From: Rhodobacter sp.
Lineage (GTDB): Bacteria > Pseudomonadota > Alphaproteobacteria > Rhodobacterales > Rhodobacteraceae
DNA length: 64,000 nucleotides
NCBI GenBank assembly: GCA_020250125.1
Contig: JADCEL010000061.1
Span: 1 to 64,000 of the forward strand
Direction: 5' to 3'
The position numbers were made by a program, and so were the translations under genes. Shown here piece by piece: positions 1-12,490 of the stretch. The notes below the pieces were generated by a model, which made no database searches, was not told the DNA's origin, and was given only the letters and a program-made list of their open reading frames with translations. Positions within the stretch are counted from its first letter, which is position 1. Every line of letters starts with the position of its first letter.

Positions 1-1
1 C

Positions 2-541
2 GTGGCGGATGGCAATCGCACCGGGGGGCACAGCCTGGCTTTGCTGCAGCGCCTCGCACGCCGCCGTCGCGCCGCCATCGAGGCCGATATCGCGCGGATC
101 GAGGCGGCCATCGCCGCCCTGATCGCCGCCGATCCCGCGCCTGGCCGGACAAGGCCCGCCTCCTGCAAAGCCTGCCCGGCGTCGCTGCGACTTGCCGCCG
201 CAACACTCCTCGCTGAAGCCCCGGAGCCTGGCCAGCTCGAGGCCCGTCAGATCGCCGCCCTGGCAGGGCTTGCACCCGTCACCCGCGAGAGCGGCACCTG
301 GCGGGGAAAAGCCACAATACAGGGCGGCAGGCGCCATCTGCGCCGCGCACTCACCATGCCGACCCTGACCGCCATCCGCAGGAACCGTGACCTGGCCGCC
401 CTCTTCACCCGCCTGCGCACCGCCGGAAAACCCCCCAAGCTTGCCCTTGTCGCGGCGATGCGCAAACTCCTCATCCTCGCCAACACACTCCTGCGCGAAG
501 GACGGGAATGGCAGGAAACAAGGCCAGTACGAAACCCTTGA
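2..541 (+). pseudogene. IS110-family (IS116/IS110/IS902) transposase, C-terminal remnant, truncated by window edge and frame-disrupted
   Basis: Translation has QIAALAGLAPVTRESGTWRGKATIQGGRRHLRRAL..., typical of the IS110 C-terminal domain. The segment about 139-192 reads as AWPDKARLLQSLPGVAAT only in another frame, so two compensating frameshifts are likely. Confidence 0.8.
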
Positions 542-781
542 CGAACACGGATACTGGCCTCTCGCGGTGCGGGTTGCACCGGTCCTGGTGCCAGCGTCGC
601 GCAGGCGGGGGAGACGCGGGTCGCGTTTCCCCCGCCCAAAGGGGCAATCCCCTTCACCGGACCGGGAAGAGTCTCCCTGCAGGCAGGCGATCAGATTGTT
701 TTTTCAGCACCCTGTCAGGGGCCATCAGCGACGCGCGTCATCGGGCAGTGTGCCGCCCGGTGACGCAGTCAAGACCGCGGA

Positions 782-1531
782 TCAGTGCTTGTCGTCTTCG
801 TCCTGATCCTCGTCGTCATCCCCCTGGGGAAGATTGAAGAAGCTTTCGGCATCGCTGAAATCCGCCGGGCTTTCCTCGGGCTCGGGTGCAAAGGCCTCCA
901 GGCCCGCCACCGCCGACGGCATCTTCGGCGTGGGTGCCATGCCAAGCGACTGCTCGGTCGAGACCAGCTTGCGCCGTTCGTCATCGCTCATCACCGCACC
1001 GTCGGCGGCTTTCTTCTTCACGGCCTGCTGGACGGCGGCGTCAAGCTCGGTCTGGCGGCACAGGCCCAGCGCCACCGGATCAACCGGGGTGATGCTGGAG
1101 ATGTTCCAGTGCGTGCGATCCCGGATCGACTGGATGGTGGGTTTCGTCGTGCCCACCAGCTTGCCGATCTGACCGTCGCTGAGTTCGGGGTGAAACCTGA
1201 CCAGCCATAGGATCGCCGCCGGGCGGTCCTGCCGTTTTGACAGCGGGGTATAGCGCGGTCCGCGCCGCTTTTCCTCGCCAACGGCGGCGGCGTTGAACTT
1301 CAGCCGCAGACGGTACTCCGGGTCTTTCTGGCCCCTTTCGATCTCGATCGGGTCCAGCTGGTTGTTGGCGACGGGATCAAAGCCCTTCACCCCGGTGGCG
1401 ACATCGCCATCGGCAATGCCCTGCACCTCCAGCTCGTGCATGCCGCAGAAGTCGGCCACCTGCCGGAAGGTCAGGGTCGTATTGTCCACCAGCCAGACAG
1501 CGGTTGCCTTGGCCATGAGCGGCTTGTTCAT
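782..1531 (-). CDS. trcR: DUF1013 family cell-cycle transcriptional regulator (TrcR-like)
   Basis: MAKATAVWLVDNTTLTFRQVADFCGMHELEVQGIADGDVATGVKGFDP... is characteristic of alphaproteobacterial DUF1013. Confidence 0.85.
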   Translation of the reverse strand: MNKPLMAKATAVWLVDNTTLTFRQVADFCGMHELEVQGIADGDVATGVKGFDPVANNQLDPIEIERGQKDPEYRLRLKFNAAAVGEEKRRGPRYTPLSKRQDRPAAILWLVRFHPELSDGQIGKLVGTTKPTIQSIRDRTHWNISSITPVDPVALGLCRQTELDAAVQQAVKKKAADGAVMSDDERRKLVSTEQSLGMAPTPKMPSAVAGLEAFAPEPEESPADFSDAESFFNLPQGDDDEDQDEDDKH

Positions 1532-1653
1532 CGGGAACACTCCTTTACAAATCTCTCCCGCGCCGGGAAAACGGCTGCGACCGTGGCCGCGTCACCTCGT
1601 TTTCGGGAAGTTGCCCGTCATATAGTCGTGTTGGCCACGGGAGAAAAGCGAAA

Positions 1654-2286
1654 ATGAAGGCGCTGCTGCTGTTGCTGCTGGCACTGGCGCTTCCGGCCCA
1701 TGCGGAAGGCGACGCGCCAGGCGATTTCGGCTATTATGTCGTGGCCCTCAGCTGGTCGCCCACCTGGTGCGCGCTGACGGGCGATGCCCGCAGGCATGAC
1801 CAGTGCGATGCCCGGCACGCCCATGGATTCATTCTGCACGGCCTGTGGCCACAATTCGAGACCGGCTATCCCAGCGACTGCCGCAGCCCGCAGCGCGACC
1901 CGTCGCGCGCCGAAACCGCGGCAATGGCCGACATCATGGGATCGGGCGGGCTTGCCTGGCATCAGTGGAAAAAGCACGGGCGCTGCACGGGCCTGACCGC
2001 CGATGCCTACTTCGCCACGGCCCGGCGCGCCTATGGCGCGATCCGCCTGCCCGGGGTGCTGCAATCGCTGAACCGCAGGCTGACCCTGCCCGCCCGCGCG
2101 GTCGAAGACGCCTTCATCGCAGCCAATCCGGCCCTGCCGCGTGATGCGGTCACGGTCACCTGCAAGGCAGGCATGATCCAGGAGGTGCGTGTCTGCCTGA
2201 CCAAAGACCTGTCACCGCGCCGCTGCGGCAAGGACGTGATCCGCGACTGCCGGTTGACCGGCGCGGTGATGGAGCCGGTGCGGTAG
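1654..2286 (+). CDS. Ribonuclease T2 family protein, secreted
   Basis: Signal peptide, then ALSWSPTWC and HGFILHGLWPQ (CAS-1) and WHQWKKHGRC (CAS-2). Confidence 0.9.
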   Translation: MKALLLLLLALALPAHAEGDAPGDFGYYVVALSWSPTWCALTGDARRHDQCDARHAHGFILHGLWPQFETGYPSDCRSPQRDPSRAETAAMADIMGSGGLAWHQWKKHGRCTGLTADAYFATARRAYGAIRLPGVLQSLNRRLTLPARAVEDAFIAANPALPRDAVTVTCKAGMIQEVRVCLTKDLSPRRCGKDVIRDCRLTGAVMEPVR

Positions 2287-2903
2287 GCTTTCATGTCCGG
2301 CACATACTCCGGGAAGGGCTGCCACATCCGCCACAGACAGACGAACTGTCAGCCTGCCAGCCGGACATGCCGCCTGCACCCAATCCCGTGGTGCTGATGG
2401 CACCTGTGCCTTGGCAAGCGAAGTCGTCCGCGCGGGGGTGCGGGCGCTTCAGGAACGCGGTGCAGCCATCAAGCGGTGGCGTCATGAAGAGGTTGGCGGA
2501 CCCCGTGATGCGGCACCGGCACAGCCGGACCCTGCGGGCCCGCTGGATGATGTCATGGACCGCCGCCGCGCAGGGCATGCCCGGAAGATCAGGGATGTTG
2601 CCTGAAGGAACAGACAGTCATTCTGACCGGTCAAGCGCACACTGACATGCTGCTTCTGTCCGGGTGTGGTGCCGGTCAAGCTTCGCCGCTTGTCTGCCCA
2701 AGCGATGTCGGGCGGCTGAAATCGTTCCCCGACCATCCCGGTCCCGCATCGGACCCTGGCCGCCAAAGCAATGAGGTCAGGCCCGGATTGCGGAACATCG
2801 GGTTCGGACGGCGGGCCACAATCGCATGCACCGTTGAACCGGACCGGGCAGGTTTCCTGCGGCTTTCCCGCGCGGGCCGGAACCGGAACGGGCCGGTCTG
2901 ACC

Positions 2904-3471
2904 TGACAGGCTGCTGAAAAAGCATGTCCCTTACCTGACGGGCGGGAAATCTTCCCGATCCGGGAAAAGGGGTTTCCTTTCCGGGCGGACAAGCGAACAC
3001 ACCGCGTTTCCCCCCACCCGGTCAGGGACCGCCGCCGCATGAGGACCCGTCTTGCAAGCGCAACGCAGGCCAGCGCCCGCCGGGGCTGGCCTCGGTTCAG
3101 CATGGCGCTGTGGCAGGGGCGATGGCCCCGGACAGAGAGAGCGGGCATCCCGGAACGCACAGGACCACCCCTTTGGGCGGGATCAGGAAACGCGACCCGC
3201 GTTTCCCCGCCCGCGCGGGACGGTGCCCTGTGGACCGGCAGGTCCGGGAACAGCAGAAGGCCAGCGCCCGACCCGGCGGGCGAGAAGCGCCCGCCGTGGG
3301 CGGGTCGGGCGCTGACCGGGGGCTTTGGCCCCCGGCTGGGCAAGGGGCAGCGCAGCACTGTGGCAAGGGCGATGGCCCCTGCCCGGAGGCTCAAGACGCA
3401 CGCAGGCGCACGTCTTTCCCGCAGTCCGGTCAGGCAGGCCCTGTGACCGGCACTTTCTCAGCACCCCGTCA
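2904..3471. repeat. TIR-bounded non-coding element, copy A
   Basis: Left end TGACAGGCTGCTGAAAAAGCATG. The right end, reverse complemented, reads TGACGGGGTGCTGAGAAAGTG. Interior has nested hairpins shared with copy B (35399-36030). Confidence 0.6.
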
Positions 3472-3765
3472 GCGGATCACGATTTCGTCGGCGCGGATCA
3501 GGCCCAGCACCTCGCGCGCCTGCTCGTCCAACAGGTCGATGTCAAGAAAATCGTCGGACAGGCGGCGCGTCTTGTTCGTCAGGGTTTTCAGTTCCAGCGC
3601 CAGCTTGTCCCGCTCTGCGGCAAGCGCCCCGGCTTCGGCATCGATCTGCACCCGGCGGAACACGCCATAGTCCCCCTGCACGGCGGCAAAGGTAAAGTAT
3701 GACCCCAGCGTGAAGATGATCATGAAATACACTGCCGCGCCCAAGGCCGGTCTTTGCGTGCCCAT
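3469..3765 (-). CDS. Septum formation initiator family protein (FtsB/DivIC-like)
   Basis: Short protein with one TM segment and a coiled coil: AERDKLALELKTLTNKTRRLSDDFLDIDLLDEQAREVLG. Confidence 0.8.
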   Translation of the reverse strand: MGTQRPALGAAVYFMIIFTLGSYFTFAAVQGDYGVFRRVQIDAEAGALAAERDKLALELKTLTNKTRRLSDDFLDIDLLDEQAREVLGLIRADEIVIR

Positions 3766-3900
3766 TGTCTTGCCCCGATCATGCCGCCCCTCGTTCATCG
3801 GAGGCGGTCGCGGGGAATCATGTCACAAAGTCAGGGCGTTGTGAATCCTCAATCGGCAGCGGCCTGTCCGAAACAGGGCTTCGGACAGGCCCTTGTCCGG

Positions 3901-4830
3901 TCAGGCGCGGCCCTTGTAGATCTCCACCAGCCTGGTCAGCATTGCCAAAGCCTCGGGGCGGCTGCGCTGGAAGCTGTTGCGCCCGATGATCGAGCCGTGG
4001 CCACCACCGTCGCGGATCGCGCGGGCATCGTCATAGACGCCGTCTTCGCCCTTGATCGCCCCGCCCGAGAACACGACGATCCGTCTGCCGGCAAAGCTGG
4101 CCTCCATGCAGTGACGCACACGTGCCGTCTGGGTCGCCACATCGATCTTCTGCGCCTCGTAAACCTTCTTCGCCTCGGGCTGCATCAGGTGATCGGTGCT
4201 GAGCTTGATCTTGATGATATGCGCGCCCAGCAGGGCGGCAATCTGCGCGCCATAGGCGCAAACGTCGATTGCAGTTTCGCCGTCTTTCGTCACGGCTTCG
4301 CCGCGCGGGTAAGACCAGATCACGGTGGCAATGCCGCGCGCCGCCGCCTCGGCCCGCATGGCCGAGATTTCCTCGTACATCTCCAGCGCCGCGTCACTGC
4401 CCGGATAGATGGTGAACCCGATGGCCGCACAGCCCAGCCGCAGGGCATCATCCACCGATCCGGTGATCGCCTGGTTCTTGCCTGCCGTTCCGGACATCAG
4501 CGAATTGGCGCTGTTCACCTTCAGGATTGTCGGGATCTGCCCGGCAAAGGTATCCGCACCGGCCTCCAGCATACCCAGGGGGGCCGCATAGGCGTTCAGA
4601 CCGGCATCGATGGCAAGCTGATAATGATAGTGCGGATCATAACTTGCCGGATTGGGCGCATAGGTGCGCGCCGGGCCGTGTTCAAACCCCTGATCAACGG
4701 GCAGGATGATCATCCGGCCGGTGCCGCCCAGACGCCCCTCCATCAGCATCCGGCACAGGTTGGCTTTGACGCCGGGGGTCTCCCCCTCGTAATGGGACAG
4801 GATCTTCTGAACTGCCTTGGTCGCGCGCAT
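3901..4830 (-). CDS. Fructose-bisphosphate aldolase class I (DhnA/FbaB type)
   Basis: MRATKAVQKILSHYEG...IILPVDQGFEHGPARTY...; start chosen at the conserved N-terminus inside a longer ORF. Confidence 0.85.
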   Translation of the reverse strand: MRATKAVQKILSHYEGETPGVKANLCRMLMEGRLGGTGRMIILPVDQGFEHGPARTYAPNPASYDPHYHYQLAIDAGLNAYAAPLGMLEAGADTFAGQIPTILKVNSANSLMSGTAGKNQAITGSVDDALRLGCAAIGFTIYPGSDAALEMYEEISAMRAEAAARGIATVIWSYPRGEAVTKDGETAIDVCAYGAQIAALLGAHIIKIKLSTDHLMQPEAKKVYEAQKIDVATQTARVRHCMEASFAGRRIVVFSGGAIKGEDGVYDDARAIRDGGGHGSIIGRNSFQRSRPEALAMLTRLVEIYKGRA

Positions 4831-4942
4831 GGTAAGCGGTCCTTTCGCGTTAAATCGCCCCTGCCATGGCTTTAGAAGCCCGGGGCCTTCGGTGCAATGA
4901 CCTTGGCGCGGGCATGCTGCGCCAGCGCCATGTTTTGTGCCA

Positions 4943-6136
4943 TCACTGCAGAAGGGCGGCGACGCCCGGCAGGTCCTTGCCTTCCATCCATTCCAGAAAC
5001 GCCCCGCCCGCCGTCGAGATGAAGGTGAAATCCCCGGCCACGCCCGCCTGATGCAGGGCCGCCACCGTGTCGCCGCCGCCTGCGACGGACACAAGTTGTC
5101 CCGCCCGTGTCAGGTCGGCCACCGCGCGTGCCGCCGCAACGGTACCGGCATCGAAGGGCGCGATTTCGAAGGCGCCCAGCGGCCCGTTCCAGATCAGCGT
5201 CCGGGCGGTGGCAAACAGCGCCCGCAGGGCCGCGACGGTTTTGGGCCCGGCATCCAGGATCATCGCGTCTGCGGGGCAGGCGGTGACGTCCAGGACCTCG
5301 CTTGCGGCCCCGGCCTTGAACGCGCGCGCCACCACGATGTCCAGCGGCAGGTGGATGGTGCAACCCGCCGCCTTTGCCTTGGCGACAATCTCCAGCGCCG
5401 TGGTGGCCATGTCGCGTTCCGCCAGTGACGTCCCAACCTCGATGCCCTGGGCCACCAGAAAGGTATTTGCCATGCCCCCCCCGATCACCAGATGGTCAAC
5501 CTTCGTCACCAGATTGCCCAGAAGCTCCAGTTTGGTTGAAACCTTTGCCCCGCCCACCACGGCGACAACCGGGCGCCGGGGTGACCCCAGGGCTGCGTCA
5601 AGCGCCCGCAGTTCCTCGCCCATCAGCCGGCCTGCGGCATGGGGCAGCAGCCGGGCCAGCCCCTCGGTCGAGGCATGGGCGCGGTGCGCGGCCGAAAAGG
5701 CATCGTTCACATAGACATCGCCCAGCGCGGCCATGGCGGCGGCCAGTATTGCGTCGTTCGTTTCCTCTCCGGGATGAAAGCGGGTGTTTTCCAGCAGCAG
5801 AACCTCGCCGGGGCGCAGCGCCGAAACGGCCGCCTTGGCCACAGGACCGATGCAATCACCGGCGAAAAGAACCTTGTGGGCGGGCAGGGCGGCCTGCAGC
5901 GCGGGCAGGATGTGGCGCAGGCTCATGTCATCGACGACCTGGCCCTTGGGGCGGCCGAAATGCGCCAGCAGCACCGGCTTGCCGCCCCTGGCCAGGATGT
6001 CGGTCACCGTCGGCACGATCTTTTCGATCCGCGTCGCATCGGTCACGCGCCCGTTTTCCATCGGCACGTTCACATCCACCCGCACCAGCACAACCTTGCC
6101 GGCCAGATCGATATCATCGAGTGTCTTCCAGGCCAT
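4943..6136 (-). CDS. pgk: Phosphoglycerate kinase
   Basis: [51 protein letters not shown]. Confidence 0.97.
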   Translation of the reverse strand: MAWKTLDDIDLAGKVVLVRVDVNVPMENGRVTDATRIEKIVPTVTDILARGGKPVLLAHFGRPKGQVVDDMSLRHILPALQAALPAHKVLFAGDCIGPVAKAAVSALRPGEVLLLENTRFHPGEETNDAILAAAMAALGDVYVNDAFSAAHRAHASTEGLARLLPHAAGRLMGEELRALDAALGSPRRPVVAVVGGAKVSTKLELLGNLVTKVDHLVIGGGMANTFLVAQGIEVGTSLAERDMATTALEIVAKAKAAGCTIHLPLDIVVARAFKAGAASEVLDVTACPADAMILDAGPKTVAALRALFATARTLIWNGPLGAFEIAPFDAGTVAAARAVADLTRAGQLVSVAGGGDTVAALHQAGVAGDFTFISTAGGAFLEWMEGKDLPGVAALLQ

Positions 6137-6267
6137 CTGCCGCCCCCCTTTGCCTTTGGTCTGTTCCACCCCATCGGGGGTGCCGCGTCAACCGATCACG
6201 GCGCTTTGCGCTTTCCCTTGGCCGATCCGGCCATTAAGTTGCCCCCGATTGCAAGAAGGAGAGGCTT

Positions 6268-6766
<499 letters not shown>

Positions 6767-6774
<8 letters not shown>

Positions 6775-7378
6775 AACCCGCCTTCTGACTGCCAGCCTGT
6801 TCGGGCTGGGCCTTGCCGTTCTGGGCGGCTGGGCGATATCCGGTGCCTCCTCGCCCGCCATCGCGGCGGAAGACGGACCGGGACCGAACCTGGTGATCGA
6901 GGTCGCCGGATCGACCACCGGGACAATCGTGATCGATCTTTTGCCGGATGTGGCGCCCAAACATGTCGAACAGATCACGGCGCTTGCGGCGGAAGGCGCT
7001 TATGACGGCGTCGTCTTTCACCGGGTTATCGACGGGTTCATGGCGCAGTCCGGCGATGTCGCCAGCGGCAAGCTGGGGGGCGATCTGTCCCTGGCGGGAA
7101 CGGGCGGGTCGGCGCGCCCCGATCTGGCTGCCGAATTCTCGTCGCTTGCCTTTGATCGCGGCACGGTTGGCATGGCCCGGTCGGCTTCGCCCGATTCGGC
7201 CAACAGCCAGTTCTTCATCATGTTTGCCCCCGCACCGCATCTGGACGGCCAGTATACCGTGGTCGGACAGGTCATTCAGGGCATGGATGTGGTCGATGCG
7301 ATCAAGAAGGGCGATGCCGCCAGCAACGGGGCGGTGGCCGAGCCCGATTACATGGCCAAGGTCACGGTTCAGCAGTGA
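6767..7378 (+). CDS. Cyclophilin-type peptidylprolyl isomerase, exported paralogue
   Basis: Signal peptide, then VVFHRVIDGFMAQSGD and DSANSQFFIMFAPA; overlaps the preceding PPIase by 8 nt. Confidence 0.93.
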
Positions 7379-7430
7379 CCCCGCTGCACGGCGGTCCGTT
7401 TTCACGGGCCGCCGCTGTCCACAACCGGGG

Positions 7431-8681
7431 TCAGCCCAGCGTGACCAGGGCGTGCCGCTTGCGCCCCGCCGTCAGCTTCACCGGCTCTGCCAGTTCCCCC
7501 GCGCCGATCATCTGACCGGCATCCCGCACGATCTCGTCGTTCAGCCGCGCCCCGCCTTCGGCGATCAGGCGCTTTGCCTCCTTGCCGGATTTCGCAAGGC
7601 CGGCCCGCACGAACAATTGCCCCACCGAAATGCCATCGGCCACATCGGCAGGCGTCAGCGCCAGTGTCGGCAGATCATCGCCCACCCCGCCGCGTTCAAA
7701 CACCTCGCGCGCCGTGGCTTCGGCCGCCTGCGCTGCCTCATCGCCATGCAGCAGGCCGGTTACGGCATTGGCCAGCACGATCTTCGCCCCGTTGATCTCG
7801 GCCCCGCCCAGCGCGCCCAGACGGTTGCATTCCTCCAGCGGCAAATCGGTATAAAGCTTCAGGAACCGCCCCACATCGGCATCGGTGGTGTTGCGCCAGA
7901 ACTGCCAGAATTCGTAAGCTGACAGCATCTCGGCGCTCAGCCAGACAGCGCCGCCCTGCGATTTGCCCATCTTGCGCCCGTCGCTGGTTGTCAGCAGGGG
8001 CGAGGTCAGGCCATAAAGCTCGCAGTCCAGCACCCGGCGCGTCAGGTCGATGCCGTTGATGATGTTGCCCCACTGGTCGGACCCGCCCATCTGCAACAGG
8101 CAGCCGTGGCGGCGGTACAGTTCCAGAAAATCGTAAGCCTGCAGGATCATGTAGTTGAATTCAAGAAAGCTCAGGCTTTGCTCGCGGTCCAGCCGCGACT
8201 TGACGCTTTCAAAGGACAGCATCCGGTTGACGCTGAAATGCCGTCCGATGTCCCGCAGGAAATCAAGGTAGTTCAGGCTGTCCAGCCATTCGGCGTTGTT
8301 CAGCATCAGCGCATCGCCCGCTGCCGCCCCATAGGACAGATAGCGCGAAAACACCCGGTTCATGCCGGCGATGTTCGCGTCGATCTGCGCCGGGGTCAGC
8401 AGCGGGCGCTCTTCGGCGCGAAACGATGGATCGCCCACCTTCGTCGTGCCGCCGCCCATCAGCGTGATCGGCTTGCCGCCGGTTTTCTGCAGCCAGCGCA
8501 GCATCATGATGTTCAGAAGATGCCCGACATGCAGCGAGGCCGCCGTCGCGTCATATCCGATATAGGCCGGGACCACGCCCTTGATCAGGGCCTCGTCCAG
8601 CCCCTGATAATCCGTGCAATCCGCCAGATAGCCACGGCTCATCATGATGTGCATGAAATCGGATTTCGGATGGTAGGTCAT
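7431..8681 (-). CDS. tyrS: Tyrosyl-tRNA synthetase
   Basis: [47 protein letters not shown] and a C-terminal S4 domain. Confidence 0.96.
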   Translation of the reverse strand: MTYHPKSDFMHIMMSRGYLADCTDYQGLDEALIKGVVPAYIGYDATAASLHVGHLLNIMMLRWLQKTGGKPITLMGGGTTKVGDPSFRAEERPLLTPAQIDANIAGMNRVFSRYLSYGAAAGDALMLNNAEWLDSLNYLDFLRDIGRHFSVNRMLSFESVKSRLDREQSLSFLEFNYMILQAYDFLELYRRHGCLLQMGGSDQWGNIINGIDLTRRVLDCELYGLTSPLLTTSDGRKMGKSQGGAVWLSAEMLSAYEFWQFWRNTTDADVGRFLKLYTDLPLEECNRLGALGGAEINGAKIVLANAVTGLLHGDEAAQAAEATAREVFERGGVGDDLPTLALTPADVADGISVGQLFVRAGLAKSGKEAKRLIAEGGARLNDEIVRDAGQMIGAGELAEPVKLTAGRKRHALVTLG

Positions 8682-8743
8682 CGGGGTCTCATGCTTTACT
8701 GGGCAGGGCGGATATACCGGGGCAGCCGGCCAAGGGGAAGGGC

Positions 8744-9844
8744 ATGTTGAACACGGGCACGGTCTGGGCGCTTGGCGCCATGTCGGGCACCTCGCTGGAT
8801 GGCGTGGATGCCGCAATGGTGCTGACGGACGGGGAACGAATTGTCGAGTTCGGCACTACCGCCTATCGTCCCTATTCCGGCGCGGAACGGGCGATCCTGC
8901 GCGCCGCCCTTGGCTGCTGGCCCGGTGACCCGCAGGTCAAGGCCGCGGCAGAGGTTGTGGAAACCGCCCATGCCGAAGTGCTGGCGCAGTTTTCCGGTGC
9001 CGCCGTTGTCGGGTTTCACGGCCAGACGCTGGCCCATGATCCGCGCGGGCGCGGTACGCATCAGGCCGGGTCGGGGGCGGCCCTGGCCGGGGTGCTGGGC
9101 TGTCCCGTGGTCTGGGATTTCCGCAGCACCGACGTGCGGCTGGGCGGGCAGGGTGCCCCTTTGGCCCCCTTCTACCACTTTGCCTGTGCGCGCTGGATGG
9201 GGGCAGAGATGCCGCTGGCCTTTCTCAACATGGGTGGGGTCGGCAATGTCACCTGGGTTGATCCGCGCCATGCCGCGCCCGATCATCCGGGTGCCTGCCT
9301 TGCCTTCGATACCGGTCCCGCCAATGCGCCGGTCAATGACCTCGTCCAGCGGCGTCTTGGACTTGCGCAGGACGAATCGGGCCAACTGGCCGCACAGGGC
9401 ACACCCGACCCGGCGGTGCTGGCCCGCTTTCTGGACCATGAATTCTTCGCAAGAATGCCGCCGAAGTCCCTGGACAGGAACCAGTTTCACGACCTGCTCG
9501 GGGCCGTTGCCCATCTGTCGGATGCCGATGCGGCCGCCACGCTGACGGCGGCGGCCGCGCTTGCGGTGGCGCGCGGCGCGGACCATTTTCCGACACCGGT
9601 CCAGCGCCTGCTGGTCACGGGGGGCGGACGCCACAACGCGCAGCTGATGGAGCTGCTGGCCCGCCACATGACGGCCGAGGTGCAGCCGGTCGAGGCCGCC
9701 GGTCTGAACGGCGACATGCTGGAAGCCCAGGCTTTTGCCTTTCTGGCGGTGCGCGTCCTGCGCGGGTTGCCGACATCCTGTCCTTCGACAACCGGGGTCG
9801 GGGCGCTGGTGGCGGGTGGTCAGGTCAGCCGGCCCGGTCGCTGA
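8744..9844 (+). CDS. anmK: Anhydro-N-acetylmuramic acid kinase
   Basis: [44 protein letters not shown]. Confidence 0.95.
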   Translation: MLNTGTVWALGAMSGTSLDGVDAAMVLTDGERIVEFGTTAYRPYSGAERAILRAALGCWPGDPQVKAAAEVVETAHAEVLAQFSGAAVVGFHGQTLAHDPRGRGTHQAGSGAALAGVLGCPVVWDFRSTDVRLGGQGAPLAPFYHFACARWMGAEMPLAFLNMGGVGNVTWVDPRHAAPDHPGACLAFDTGPANAPVNDLVQRRLGLAQDESGQLAAQGTPDPAVLARFLDHEFFARMPPKSLDRNQFHDLLGAVAHLSDADAAATLTAAAALAVARGADHFPTPVQRLLVTGGGRHNAQLMELLARHMTAEVQPVEAAGLNGDMLEAQAFAFLAVRVLRGLPTSCPSTTGVGALVAGGQVSRPGR

Positions 9845-10748
9845 CGCTGCGGGCCTGACGCACCATCGACCAGGTGAAAATCGCCAGCGCCGCCCAGATC
9901 ATCGGAAAGGCGATCATCCGCGCGGTCCCGAAGGGTTCGCGGAACAGGAACACCGCCGTCAGAAAGATCATCGTCGGCGCGATGTATTGCATCATCGCGA
10001 TGGTCGAAAGCCGCAGCAGCTTTGCCCCGTTGGCATAGACCATCAGCGGCACCGCCGTGACCACGCCGCAGCCCAGCAGCAGCGCGGTATCGCTGGCGCT
10101 CGCCCTGGCGAAATGGCTGGTCCCCCGCAGTTCCAGCCATCCCAGATACAGCACGGCGGGCAGGACCAGCAGCAGCACCTCAAGAAAGAAGCCCTGGTTC
10201 GGCCCGATCGGCAGGGATTTCTTCAGATAGGCGTAAACCCCCCAGGTCAGCGTCAGGCCCAGCGCCACGGCCGGCAGCCGCCCTGCGTCATAGGTCAGAA
10301 TCGCCACGGCCAGCGCGGCCAGACCGATGGCAACAAGCTGCGTCCGGCTCAGCCGTTCGCCCAGCAGGACGGCCCCCAGAAAGACGCTGAACAGCGGGTT
10401 GATGTAATACCCCAGGGCGGCGTCAAGCGCATGTCCCGATCCGATGGCCCAGACATAGATGCCCCAGTTCACCGCGATCAGGGTCGCCGTTGCGGCCCCC
10501 ATCGCCAGCATCCGCGGGCTGCGCAGGGCCGAGCCGATGTCGCCCGTCCGCCCCAGCGCCCACAGCACCGCACCGGCGATGGGCAGCGACCAGATCACGC
10601 GGTGCGCAATCACTTCGGCGGGCGGGATATGCCCCAGCGCCTTCATGTAGATCGGCAGAAACCCCCACATCAGATAGGCCGCCAGCGCAAAGCCAAAGCC
10701 GCGCAGGCTGTCTTCGGTCTTCGCGGCAGGCGTTTGCGGGGCAGACAT
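9825..10748 (-). CDS. rarD: RarD-like EamA family transporter
   Basis: Polytopic; [34 protein letters not shown] and NWGIYVWAI. Confidence 0.88.
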   Translation of the reverse strand: MSAPQTPAAKTEDSLRGFGFALAAYLMWGFLPIYMKALGHIPPAEVIAHRVIWSLPIAGAVLWALGRTGDIGSALRSPRMLAMGAATATLIAVNWGIYVWAIGSGHALDAALGYYINPLFSVFLGAVLLGERLSRTQLVAIGLAALAVAILTYDAGRLPAVALGLTLTWGVYAYLKKSLPIGPNQGFFLEVLLLVLPAVLYLGWLELRGTSHFARASASDTALLLGCGVVTAVPLMVYANGAKLLRLSTIAMMQYIAPTMIFLTAVFLFREPFGTARMIAFPMIWAALAIFTWSMVRQARSVSDRAG

Positions 10749-10923
10749 ACAGACCTCGGCTTCACACGGCCCGGACCTATCCGAGTCCGCAGGAAGGCAC
10801 CAATGCTATCTTGCACAAAGCGCCAGACCGGGGCCGCGCCGGATTGCGCCCCTGCTTGCGAATGGCAAAGACCGGACCATCCGATGATCCGGTCCGCGCC
10901 GCCCCTGCCGCTTTGGGTCTGGC

Positions 10924-10955
10924 GGGCCGGCGGAACCGCCCTGGTCCGCCGGCCC
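10924..10955 (-). terminator. Candidate hairpin terminator after eno
   Basis: Perfect 11-bp inverted repeat GGGCCGGCGGA/TCCGCCGGCCC with a 10-nt loop, just past the eno stop; no U-tract seen. Confidence 0.35.
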
Positions 10956-10962
10956 CTGCCGC

Positions 10963-12330
<1,368 letters not shown>

Positions 12331-12490
12331 CTAAATCGGAGGTTTGCTTCGTGCCTGCAAAACCCCTGAGGATGGGGCAAAGCTCCGGCAGGTCGAAAAC
12401 GCATCTGTGCAGCGCAATGGCCCAAGAACAGGACACGCTTAAAGTCATACCGTAGCGGCTGGGACAGGGCAAATCCACAAAGTGTCCGAA

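Noticed and set aside
2287-2903. ORFs between RNase T2 and repeat element A (e.g. 2367-2645, 2647-2901)
   Set aside because: No family resemblance or coding-like composition, and overlapping ORFs in several frames; treated as non-coding or decayed.
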